A DNA stretch of 64,000 bases from Gaoshiqia hydrogeniformans (GTDB lineage Bacteria > Bacteroidota > Bacteroidia > Bacteroidales > Prolixibacteraceae), in assembly GCF_049347105.1 (NCBI RefSeq), contig NZ_CP186334.1, positions 4,960,001 through 5,024,000 of the forward strand. Direction: 5' to 3'. Under the pieces are notes generated by a model. It ran no database searches. It was not told the DNA's origin and saw only the letters and a list, made by a program, of their open reading frames with translations. Each line of letters begins with the position of its first letter. The stretch's first letter is position 1. Both the position numbers and the translations under genes were made by a program. Of this stretch, positions 1-6,089 are shown in pieces.

Positions 1-519
1 AAACGCTTCTACGAGATTTGGGATAACGACCTGAAACTAAGATTAAACGGTCAAAAAGTAAGAATATTCTACGATTCGGACGATGCAAGCGACATCCATG
101 TATTTACGCTCGACGGTGATTTTGTTTGCACATGCAGCCAACATCCGCAAATACATGAGGCTTTTGTTGACCAACAGGAAGGCGAAAAAGAGCGCATGAT
201 GAAACATGTTGCACACCGGGAATCAATCTATAAAGCAGTAGAGACTAAATCAGTAGAACGCTTAAAGCGTGCTGAAACACTTATCGGCTCCGGAATTGAG
301 TTGTTAGCCCCTATTACAATGGAAAAGAGAAAGCTAAACGATGCTGAAAGCCAGGCACTGCTCAAACACTTTTACGACCACAAAGGGATTGACCCCGAAG
401 CACAACCCGACCGGGAACCGGCAAGGGCAACAATACAAGCCAGGGAACTGAGGGAAAAAGCCGAACGGAAGAAACCAAAGGGTGTCCACACAACAGCGGC
501 AACATATAAAACCATATAG
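1..519 (+). CDS. Mu-type transposase A, C-terminal fragment (5' end outside window)
   Basis: Frame 1 is open from the first base to a TAG at 517-519, giving the last 172 residues of a longer protein. The segment VRIFYDSDDASDIHVFTLDG near the start matches the C-terminal beta-barrel of Mu-type transposases (the Mu-transpos_C type domain after the DDE core). It is followed by a basic, helical tail rich in Lys, Arg and Glu, as in MuA domain III, which contacts MuB. The next gene, a MuB-type ATPase, begins one base after the stop, so the two are transcribed and probably translated together, as A and B are in transposable phages. The DDE catalytic core is outside the window and its integrity cannot be judged. 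Family assignment is by motif reading and by the neighbouring B gene. Confidence 0.85.
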   Translation, partial: KRFYEIWDNDLKLRLNGQKVRIFYDSDDASDIHVFTLDGDFVCTCSQHPQIHEAFVDQQEGEKERMMKHVAHRESIYKAVETKSVERLKRAETLIGSGIELLAPITMEKRKLNDAESQALLKHFYDHKGIDPEAQPDREPARATIQARELREKAERKKPKGVHTTAATYKTI

Positions 520-520
520 C

Positions 521-1204
521 ATGAAAAAGAACAATAAACCGCAAATGAGCCAGGACAATGAATACCGGCTTATTATGACCGAAAACTTTAACACCGTGCA
601 AACTTTATGCTCCGATGCTGCAACCAGGCATTTAATGTTCGGGCTGATTGGCTACACCGGAGCCGGAAAAACCACGGCATTAAAGCAGTTTTGGCAAACT
701 ACCCCGAATGTTTACTACGTGGAGTGCAAAAACATAATGAACCGCAAACAGTTTTTTGCCACGGTGTTAAAAGAATTGGGGTTGAATGTGGCCGGAACCG
801 TCTTTGATATGGTGAACCGTATTGTTGATGAGTTCAACGCCAAAGAAAACGCCCTGCTCATCATTGATGAAGCCGGGAAGTTGTCTCATACGCTTATGCT
901 CGACCTGCACGACCTAAGAAACGCCACCCAGGATAATTTAGGTATCATACTGGCAGGCTGCGAATACTTCAAAGACAACATGGAGACAGCAGTAAAGCGG
1001 GACAAGCAAGGCGTTCCCGAATTTTATAGCCGTATTGTTAGCTGGCAGTTCCTGAGCAAGCCGTCAAAAAGGGAGGTGTCGGCAATTTTTGAGGCGAACG
1101 GAGTCGCCCCGGACGACATCCCCGAACAAAGGTTTTCCAATTACCGGGAGGTATTTAACACAATTTCAAACCTGCAATTTTCAGCCGTTTTCAGCGAAGA
1201 TTGA
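521..1204 (+). CDS. MuB-like AAA+ ATPase, transposition target-selection protein
   Basis: A protein of about 227 residues with a P-loop GYTGAGKTT at residues 44-52 and a Walker B segment LLIIDEAGK at 112-120. A short C-terminal region follows the AAA core. MuB/TniB/TnsC-type ATPases load onto target DNA and activate the cognate DDE transposase. The ATG at 521 is preferred: an in-frame GTG at 482 would overlap the transposase end, while 521 lies one base after its stop. A further in-frame ATG at 545 is possible. The pairing with the upstream transposase fragment makes the MuB role more likely than a generic ATPase. The N-terminus is short, with no obvious separate helix-turn-helix domain. Confidence 0.85.
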   Translation: MKKNNKPQMSQDNEYRLIMTENFNTVQTLCSDAATRHLMFGLIGYTGAGKTTALKQFWQTTPNVYYVECKNIMNRKQFFATVLKELGLNVAGTVFDMVNRIVDEFNAKENALLIIDEAGKLSHTLMLDLHDLRNATQDNLGIILAGCEYFKDNMETAVKRDKQGVPEFYSRIVSWQFLSKPSKREVSAIFEANGVAPDDIPEQRFSNYREVFNTISNLQFSAVFSED

Positions 1205-1283
1205 TTTAAACCATACATCTGTCAGTAATTGACTGCGATAATTGATTTACGAAGATTTTAAAGCAGGTTTAAAGCAAATTAAG

Positions 1284-1290
1284 AAAGGAG
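1284..1290 (+). promoter_or_regulatory. strong Shine-Dalgarno site of the tail-like gene
   Basis: AAAGGAG lies six bases before the ATG at 1297. Such a purine-rich site is unusual beside most other starts in this Bacteroidota window and fits phage-type translation of the structural genes. The 92 bases between the MuB-like gene and this start could also hold a promoter, but none is clear by eye. Confidence 0.6.
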
Positions 1291-1296
1291 CAAATA

Positions 1297-1923
1297 ATGA
1301 CACAGAAATTTACATACGATTTTGCATCAAGATTCAAAACAGCTTTTGGATTTATTGCAGCCAACGCTGTGAGCCGTTTAGTTAGTAACGGTTTCGGCAA
1401 GGTTGAAAAACAAGGCGGAACTTATGGACTTAGTGCGTTCGATATGACCGACGGCACATTTGATAATGTAGTCCTATATCGAAATGGAGGAGCTGAAAAA
1501 TACATGTTTTCATATAGCTCTATAGATGAGAACAATAAAGAGATATTTGCAACGCCTCCAATGCTGAATTTCAAGAGAGCCAAGAAGCTGGTTGTAACCA
1601 ATATTGACAACACTGATGTGCACATAGTTGAGCGATATGCAACAGAACCGTGGGAAATTACTTGGCGTGGCCTTTTGATAGATATGGAAAATCACAATTT
1701 TCCACTTGATAAGCTGAATGCTCTGAACCAGATATTTGAGGTTAACAATGTTTGGAGTATTGCGAGTGATATAACGGATGCTATTGGTGTACAAGCTGTT
1801 TACATAGCTGATATTGAAGTTAGTTTTATTGAAGGCTACCAAGACACTATTGCTTACACAATGACAATGAGAAGCATTCACTCTATAGAGGTACAGATTA
1901 ATAAAAAATATGTAACCGTTTAA
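1297..1923 (+). CDS. phage tail/baseplate-like protein (resembles DUF6046)
   Basis: A protein of 208 residues without signal peptide or membrane segment. The C-terminal half has the pattern EPWEITWRGLLIDMENHNFP, then a Leu/Asn-rich helix and a beta-rich segment ending in an Ala-Tyr-Thr-Met-Thr-x-Arg-Ser run. I recognise this as resembling DUF6046, a family seen in Bacteroidota phages among tail or baseplate genes. The assignment is from memory of the pattern and is moderate. The ATG at 1297 follows a strong ribosome-binding site. Its position directly after the transposition genes, with no tail tube, tape measure or baseplate genes nearby, is odd: in Mu-like phages the tail genes lie far downstream of A and B. 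Confidence 0.5.
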   Translation: MTQKFTYDFASRFKTAFGFIAANAVSRLVSNGFGKVEKQGGTYGLSAFDMTDGTFDNVVLYRNGGAEKYMFSYSSIDENNKEIFATPPMLNFKRAKKLVVTNIDNTDVHIVERYATEPWEITWRGLLIDMENHNFPLDKLNALNQIFEVNNVWSIASDITDAIGVQAVYIADIEVSFIEGYQDTIAYTMTMRSIHSIEVQINKKYVTV

Positions 1924-1934
1924 ATCAGGCATGT

Positions 1935-2345
1935 ATGGAAAGGGGAAGACTTAAAACAGACGAACAGGCTGAGAAGCTAAGAAAGCAGATAAACCAATTG
2001 AAAAAGCGGGTTTCGGTGCTCAAAGGGTGCAACAGCAACATAAAGGCAACAAACAGAAACCTCAATATGCAACTGAGGGCAGAAAAGCGGATTAATGAAT
2101 CATTGAAAGGCATTCTATATACTGTTTCGCCTCAGATTGGGTATTATGAGTTGTCTATGCTAATGAAATGGGTTGAAGAAGTGGTAACCCAGAATGAAGA
2201 ATTACAGAATGACAATAACTCTTTGAAGCACAAACAATTTTTTGAAGAATGCGAAACAATAGGACTGAATGCTATAAACTATGAATTTTTCAAACCAGAC
2301 GGCGAAGTCGCTAAAACAGTTGCCTGGACTTATTCCCATAACTAA
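1935..2345 (+). CDS. hypothetical coiled-coil protein of the phage-like element
   Basis: A protein of 136 residues beginning with a highly charged region (residues 1-65) of Lys/Arg/Glu/Gln heptad-like repeats that predicts a coiled coil. A more hydrophobic segment follows around residues 70-85, then a second charged helix and a Phe/Tyr-rich end. The ATG at 1935 is 12 bases after the previous stop, so it belongs to the same operon. There is no recognised domain. A structural accessory or a DNA-binding role would both fit; the sequence does not decide. Confidence 0.6.
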   Translation: MERGRLKTDEQAEKLRKQINQLKKRVSVLKGCNSNIKATNRNLNMQLRAEKRINESLKGILYTVSPQIGYYELSMLMKWVEEVVTQNEELQNDNNSLKHKQFFEECETIGLNAINYEFFKPDGEVAKTVAWTYSHN

Positions 2346-2360
2346 TAACGAATTAACAAC

Positions 2361-2621
2361 ATGGAACAAATTGCAATTAAAAACAGCGAAGTCATAATAG
2401 GCCGGGCGTTTGTCTGTGACATAGAATTAGTAAGCGGTAAAAAAAGCCGTATTGTTTGTGTATTCGATAGCGACGAAATCAGCTTTGAGGAAATGAACCT
2501 TGGGCTAAATGGAGTCCTAAAAAAGTCACGAGGTGTAAAAAAGAGCTTGAATACACTTTGCTCATATATCAATGGACAACTTGTGCCAAAGATACAGTAT
2601 GAAGAAGTTGAGTTTAAATAA
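2361..2621 (+). CDS. small hypothetical protein of the phage-like element
   Basis: A protein of 86 residues, mixed alpha/beta by composition, with alternating hydrophobic strands in the first 45 residues and a basic centre (KKSRGVKKS near residue 55). It lies 15 bases after the previous gene and 9 bases before the protease gene, so it is co-transcribed with both. No family is recognised. Its reality is supported by tight packing and the same AT-rich codon use as its neighbours, not by homology. Confidence 0.55.
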   Translation: MEQIAIKNSEVIIGRAFVCDIELVSGKKSRIVCVFDSDEISFEEMNLGLNGVLKKSRGVKKSLNTLCSYINGQLVPKIQYEEVEFK

Positions 2622-2630
2622 CAATTAACA

Positions 2631-3713
2631 ATGAAAAGCAACGAAGAAATAAAGCTTTACGGCCTCATTGGCGAATGGAAAAACAATGGTGAATCTTTTT
2701 CTGACATGCTTGATAAACTTGAAAAGTCTGATTGTAAAAACCTTACAATCAGACTTCACAGTTATGGCGGGTCTGTGTTTGAGGGTGTGGTCATGTTTAA
2801 TGCCCTACGGCGTAGTAAAATGAACATCAAAATTGTTGTTGACGGAGTTGCAGCAAGCATGGCAAGTATGCTATTAATGGCTGTTGATGAGGTCGAAATC
2901 GCCGAAAATGGATTTATAATGGTTCACACGCCAAGCGGCATAACCCATGGCAACGCCAAAACCCACAAACAGGCAATGAAGTTATTGTCTGATGTAGAGG
3001 ACAACTTTTCAAAACAGTATTCCCAACGAACCGGCCTGTCTGTTGATGAAGTTAAAGCAAACTGGTTCGACGGTAACGACCATTGGCTAAACGCAGACGA
3101 AGCTATCAAATACAATTTTGCCAAGCGCAAAGTTTCTGCTTTGGCTAAAAACATTACCAACCTTGATAAAGAGATGGTTTCAAGTATGGAGCCTCAAAAT
3201 GTATATAGCAGATTTGTAGCATTATTAAACAATCAAAACGACAAAGAAATGAAGAATGAGTTAATTGAGATGTTCAGTATTGAGGGTGTTACAGCGGAAA
3301 GTTCTGATACCGCTATCCTTAATAAACTCAAAGAAAAGTTTGATGCTCTTGAACAGCAAGTTAGTAGCAGCAAACAAAAGGAAGAGGCTGATAAAAGCAA
3401 TAAAATAAAATCGATGCTAGACAATGCCCAAAAAGAGGGCAAAATAAACAAAGACATCAGAGCCTCACTTGAAACAGTAGGCAGAACCAGCGGCCTGGAT
3501 GTTTTGGCGAATGTTATTTCAGGCATGTCAAAACGGACACCGATTGCAGACCTGGTCAAAACAGAAACAAGGCAGGCAACAGAGGAACCAGCACCGGCAA
3601 AAGACAGGGCTAAGTGGACTCTTGAAGATTATCGCATGTATGCCCCGAATGAATTGAGAAACAATCCAAAGCTCTATGATGAACTTGTAAAAAGTGAATA
3701 TGGACAGGATTGA
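2631..3713 (+). CDS. ClpP-related prohead (head maturation) protease with scaffold-like C-terminus
   Basis: A protein of 360 residues. The first ~175 form a ClpP/SppA-like serine protease fold: an oxyanion Gly-Gly in HSYGGSVFEG (43-52), the nucleophile Ser76 in VAASMASM, His99 in FIMVHTPSG, and an acidic DGNDHW segment at 147-152 before the LNADEA motif. These match the 'head maturation protease, ClpP-related' phage family, which cleaves scaffold and capsid during prohead assembly. Residues ~205-300 are charged and coiled-coil-like (KLKEKFDALEQQ) and look like a fused scaffold. The last ~50 residues are Pro/Ala/Glu-rich followed by a short helix. The capsid gene follows at 3932, the usual order in tailed phages. 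No catalytic residue appears lost. Confidence 0.8.
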   Translation: MKSNEEIKLYGLIGEWKNNGESFSDMLDKLEKSDCKNLTIRLHSYGGSVFEGVVMFNALRRSKMNIKIVVDGVAASMASMLLMAVDEVEIAENGFIMVHTPSGITHGNAKTHKQAMKLLSDVEDNFSKQYSQRTGLSVDEVKANWFDGNDHWLNADEAIKYNFAKRKVSALAKNITNLDKEMVSSMEPQNVYSRFVALLNNQNDKEMKNELIEMFSIEGVTAESSDTAILNKLKEKFDALEQQVSSSKQKEEADKSNKIKSMLDNAQKEGKINKDIRASLETVGRTSGLDVLANVISGMSKRTPIADLVKTETRQATEEPAPAKDRAKWTLEDYRMYAPNELRNNPKLYDELVKSEYGQD

Positions 3714-3927
3714 AGCAATGAAAACGGGGCGTAGGATTGCCTATCTGAAAAGATGTATAAAGGCCCAGGAACTACTCCAAAAGCACGAAACGGCCACCAG
3801 CATACGCAAAAGAGTATTCGAGGAATTTGTAAAACCGGAGCTACGTTGCAGCTATACAGCTTTTAACAACATGCTTAACGTTGTGAATCCTCAGAAAGAA
3901 ATAGAATTATTAACAATAAAAGATTAA
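3700..3927 (+). CDS. small basic hypothetical protein between protease and capsid genes
   Basis: About 75 residues, rich in Lys and Arg, predicted mostly helical, with no membrane segment. The ATG at 3700 is preferred over a GTG at 3694. It overlaps the end of the protease gene by 14 bases, which suggests translational coupling. It ends five bases before the capsid start. No family is recognised. The position between protease and capsid suggests a head-related role, but this is inference from context only. Confidence 0.5.
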   Translation: MDRIEAMKTGRRIAYLKRCIKAQELLQKHETATSIRKRVFEEFVKPELRCSYTAFNNMLNVVNPQKEIELLTIKD

Positions 3928-3931
3928 GAAA

Positions 3932-4816
3932 ATGTCAGGTTTAAGAAAAGAAGTTTGGATTAAACAGATTTTAAAGAACTACTATACAGATAGTTCTTTT
4001 TTGAAGTACACAAAAGATTTTTCACCATTGGTGGAAAATGATGCTATCAATTTGGCAGAAGCAGGAGTTGACCCAACGGTGTTGATTAATAACTCAACGT
4101 ATCCTATTAATATATACCAACGGGTAGATAATCCTATCAGGATTGAGCTGGATTTGTTTGAAACTGAGAATACTCTGGTTAGATACCCGGAAGCGATTGA
4201 ATACAGCTATGACCAGTTAGAGAGTGTTATAATGGGGCATCGCAACACCTTGCGTTCAGCTACTGCGCAAAAGGCTGCTCATGCTTTCGCTCCGGCAGGG
4301 GATACCACCGAAACACCGGTAATTAAAACTACCGGAGAGGCTTCTTCTGATGGAATAAGAAAACGGATGAAAATCGTTGATATTCTGACCATGAAAGAAC
4401 GATTTGACGCTTTTGATGTTCCCCTGGAAGATCGGTTTCTGGTGTTGCACCCTTTCCATTTGACAGATTTGATCCTGGAAGATACGAAGGTGTTTAAGGA
4501 TATTACCGACATCGTAAACGGTATGCCTAAACGTTTTGCCGGCTTTAATATCTTGCAGTTCTCCAAACCAGCCACCTATGATTTTATCACCATGCAAAAG
4601 AAGTCATTTGGGGCTGTTCCTGGAGCTAATGATACATTCTGCTCTTTTGCCTACTATAAAGAAGAGGTAATGAAAGCGGATGGAGCTTTGAAAATGTATC
4701 GGAGAGATAACGACCCGGAAGAGCGCGGAACTATCGTAGGTTTCGACAAGCGTTTTATTGCTCTACCCATCAGAAACAAGGCTGTCGGAGCTATTGTAAG
4801 TGCATTGGTGCAATAA
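3932..4816 (+). CDS. phage major capsid protein
   Basis: A protein of 294 residues with no signal peptide. It opens with a helical segment (SGLRKEVWIKQILKNYYTD) and a 'FLKYTKDFSPLVENDAINLA' stretch. A beta-rich region with IELDLFETENTLVR follows (the loop/arm region of capsid proteins), then a long helix beginning with EYSYDQLESVIMGHRNTL, and a C-terminal domain with LEDRFLVLHPFHLTDLI. This layout is typical of Bacteroidota phage major capsid proteins of the HK97-like type. Immediate upstream linkage to a ClpP-type prohead protease supports the call strongly. It is the last gene of the element on the right side. No portal, terminase or connector gene is adjacent. Confidence 0.75.
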   Translation: MSGLRKEVWIKQILKNYYTDSSFLKYTKDFSPLVENDAINLAEAGVDPTVLINNSTYPINIYQRVDNPIRIELDLFETENTLVRYPEAIEYSYDQLESVIMGHRNTLRSATAQKAAHAFAPAGDTTETPVIKTTGEASSDGIRKRMKIVDILTMKERFDAFDVPLEDRFLVLHPFHLTDLILEDTKVFKDITDIVNGMPKRFAGFNILQFSKPATYDFITMQKKSFGAVPGANDTFCSFAYYKEEVMKADGALKMYRRDNDPEERGTIVGFDKRFIALPIRNKAVGAIVSALVQ

Positions 4817-4824
4817 ATACAAAA

Positions 4825-4917
4825 AAACGTTTGAAAGTGGCGCACCCGGTAGATAACGCGCTCGGAACCGGGTTGCCGGAGCATTAACCTAAGGTTCCTC
4901 TACTCTCTCAAACGTTT
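4825..4917. ncRNA. structured intergenic element with tRNA-like features
   Basis: The arms 4825-4837 and 4905-4917 are complementary over 13 positions, with a single A-C mismatch read on the plus strand and a G-U wobble on the minus strand. They enclose 67 nt. Inside, GCGC at 4840-4843 can pair with 4858-4861 around a loop containing CCGGTAGA, like a tRNA D-arm. A perfect 7-bp helix (4844-4850 with 4867-4873) crosses it, so a pseudoknot or two alternative folds are possible. AACCTAAGGTT (4887-4897) adds a small palindrome. A canonical T-loop (GGTTCRANYC) is absent and no normal anticodon arm forms, so it is not a functional standard tRNA. It could be a 3' UTR structure, terminator or tRNA-derived remnant. 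Confidence 0.4.
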
Positions 4918-4984
4918 CAGAACAAAGATAAGACTTTTTAAAGAATCCTTCAATACGTTTGTTTTGAGGGATTTTTTTAACTCG

Positions 4985-5004
4985 AAAAGTTGACATTTTA
5001 TTTT
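4985..5004 (+). repeat. 20-bp direct repeat, copy 1 (candidate transposase-binding site)
   Basis: AAAAGTTGACATTTTATTTT occurs exactly here and again at 5080-5099, 95 bases apart, in the same orientation. Ends of Mu-like elements carry several ~20-bp transposase-binding sites in tandem, so this pair just after the last element gene is a candidate right end. The flanks of the two copies differ immediately outside the 20 bases. Confidence 0.6.
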
Positions 5005-5079
5005 GAACGATTTATTTTTGGTTTTTGTCTCTGTAACTAATTAAATATCAATAGAATGCTGTTGATTTATGGCGTTGTT

Positions 5080-5099
5080 AAAAGTTGACATTTTATTTT
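5080..5099 (+). repeat. 20-bp direct repeat, copy 2 (candidate terminal transposase-binding site)
   Basis: Exact second copy of the repeat at 4985-5004. A CA dinucleotide, the 3' terminus of Mu-family ends, follows at 5107-5108 (ATTACA). The element boundary may therefore be near 5108, just before codons of the small His-rich gene. The left end is outside the window, so neither the matching terminal sequence nor a target duplication can be tested here. Confidence 0.5.
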
Positions 5100-5135
5100 A
5101 TCGATTACAGACGGAACGTTCGGCAACTCACCTTC

Positions 5136-5447
5136 ATGTTAAGCCTGGTATTTCTGTTTAATGAAGTATCGATGGGACTGCATTTTATGTTTTTTCATCA
5201 TCATGCCCCTCACCCGGCACATGAAAAAATAAGCATTAGCCCGACAGAACCGGAAGCGATCTGTCCTTATCAAAATACCATGCAAGTTCCGGGTGAACCA
5301 TTGAGCATCACCTGTTTTCAACTATTACTACACGTGATATTTTCAACATACAGGACTATGTATCAAGAAATTATCATCTGTAAATTTTTGCGGGGATACC
5401 AGTTAAGAGCGCCTCCTGGTTTAGCCGTCTTTCAATCTTTCACTTAA
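5136..5447 (+). CDS. small His-rich membrane protein, possibly 5'-truncated
   Basis: From the ATG at 5136 the product is 103 residues: a hydrophobic segment (LSLVFLFNEVSMGLHFMFF), then a His/Pro-rich loop (HHHAPHPAHEK), two Cys residues and a second hydrophobic stretch. It is likely an inner-membrane or exported protein with metal-binding potential. It lies 29 bases upstream of a DUF4625 lipoprotein that is itself His-rich, so the two probably form a metal-related unit; this is inference. The frame stays open upstream to 5085, and the extra codons (YRRNVRQLTF) look like native coding sequence that runs into the putative element end. The original start may therefore have been lost to insertion. 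Confidence 0.5.
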   Translation: MLSLVFLFNEVSMGLHFMFFHHHAPHPAHEKISISPTEPEAICPYQNTMQVPGEPLSITCFQLLLHVIFSTYRTMYQEIIICKFLRGYQLRAPPGLAVFQSFT

Positions 5448-5476
5448 ACAAATTAAAAACATTAAAAACATATTTT

Positions 5477-5974
5477 ATGAGACAGATGAAAAACACCTGC
5501 TTGTTTATGACTGTATTCTTTATTTCAGTGTTTATTTTCAGTTCATGCAGCGACGACGACCTGGACTCCACTCCTCCGTCAATCCTGGTCAGCGCGCCGG
5601 TGGATGACGAAATCGTCTATATTGGCGGAGATATCCACTTTGAATGTGAATTTTCAGACGATATTGAGTTGCATTCATACAAAATTGAAATCCACAATAA
5701 CTTCGATGAGCATAATCACAACAAAAGCGCATCGATTGAGGAAGACGAAGAAAAACCATTCTCTTACACGAAAACCTGGACTTTTGAACAGGGACAGAAG
5801 AACTCGCATGTGCATCACCATGAGATCTCCATTCCTGAAACGATTGATGGTCTGCCGGTAGCACACGGAGCTTACCACTTCGGTATTTACTGCACCGATG
5901 CAGCCGGAAACGAAAGCCATGTATTCATCGACATCATCATTGAGGAAGGCGAAGACGGGCACGAACACGAATAA
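5477..5974 (+). CDS. DUF4625 domain lipoprotein, His/acid-rich
   Basis: A protein of 165 residues with a lipoprotein signal peptide (FISVFIFSSC, Cys at about residue 24) followed by an acidic SDDD. The rest fits DUF4625: an Ig-like beta-sandwich beginning TPPSILVSAPVDDE, with His clusters (DEHNHNK, HVHHHE) and a final GEDGHEHE tail. DUF4625 proteins in Bacteroidota often accompany TonB-dependent receptors linked to metal uptake. Here no receptor lies beside it, only a small His-rich protein upstream and an Omp85-like protein downstream. Probable location is the outer-membrane face or periplasm. A start at 5486 is also possible. Confidence 0.75.
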   Translation: MRQMKNTCLFMTVFFISVFIFSSCSDDDLDSTPPSILVSAPVDDEIVYIGGDIHFECEFSDDIELHSYKIEIHNNFDEHNHNKSASIEEDEEKPFSYTKTWTFEQGQKNSHVHHHEISIPETIDGLPVAHGAYHFGIYCTDAAGNESHVFIDIIIEEGEDGHEHE

Positions 5975-5992
5975 ACTTGATTGGTTCATTAA

Positions 5993-6024
5993 AAAGAGAG
6001 GCAGCCCGCAGGTTGTCTCTCTTT
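5993..6024. terminator. hairpin terminator after DUF4625 gene
   Basis: A 14-bp stem (5993-6006 with 6011-6024; two G-U pairs in the inner part on the plus strand) closes on the tetraloop CGCA. The outer eight pairs are AAAGAGAG/CTCTCTTT, so the stem ends in T residues followed by GTTTAA. It probably ends transcription of the DUF4625 unit before the Omp85-like gene. Confidence 0.6.
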
Positions 6025-6089
6025 GTTTAACAACAGATCAAAATTCATCATCAAAAAACGATATCTTCGTTCCGGCTAAACGCTGAACA

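Larger units (their letters stand above)
4817..5135. other. gene-free stretch at the element/chromosome boundary
   Basis: About 320 bases with no convincing coding sequence. It contains the structured element (4825-4917), a T-rich segment (4970-4977) that could end transcription of the capsid operon, and the two 20-bp direct repeats. The sequence is strongly AT-rich compared with the genes to its right. Confidence 0.6.

Noticed and set aside
3932..4816. Encapsulin-type nanocompartment instead of a phage capsid
   Set aside because: A prohead protease with scaffold-like tail directly upstream and transposition genes in the same operon direction fit a phage origin; no encapsulin cargo gene is nearby.
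4825..4917. A functional tRNA gene
   Set aside because: Complementary ends and a D-arm-like part are present, but there is no canonical T-loop and no 5-bp anticodon stem with a 7-nt loop.
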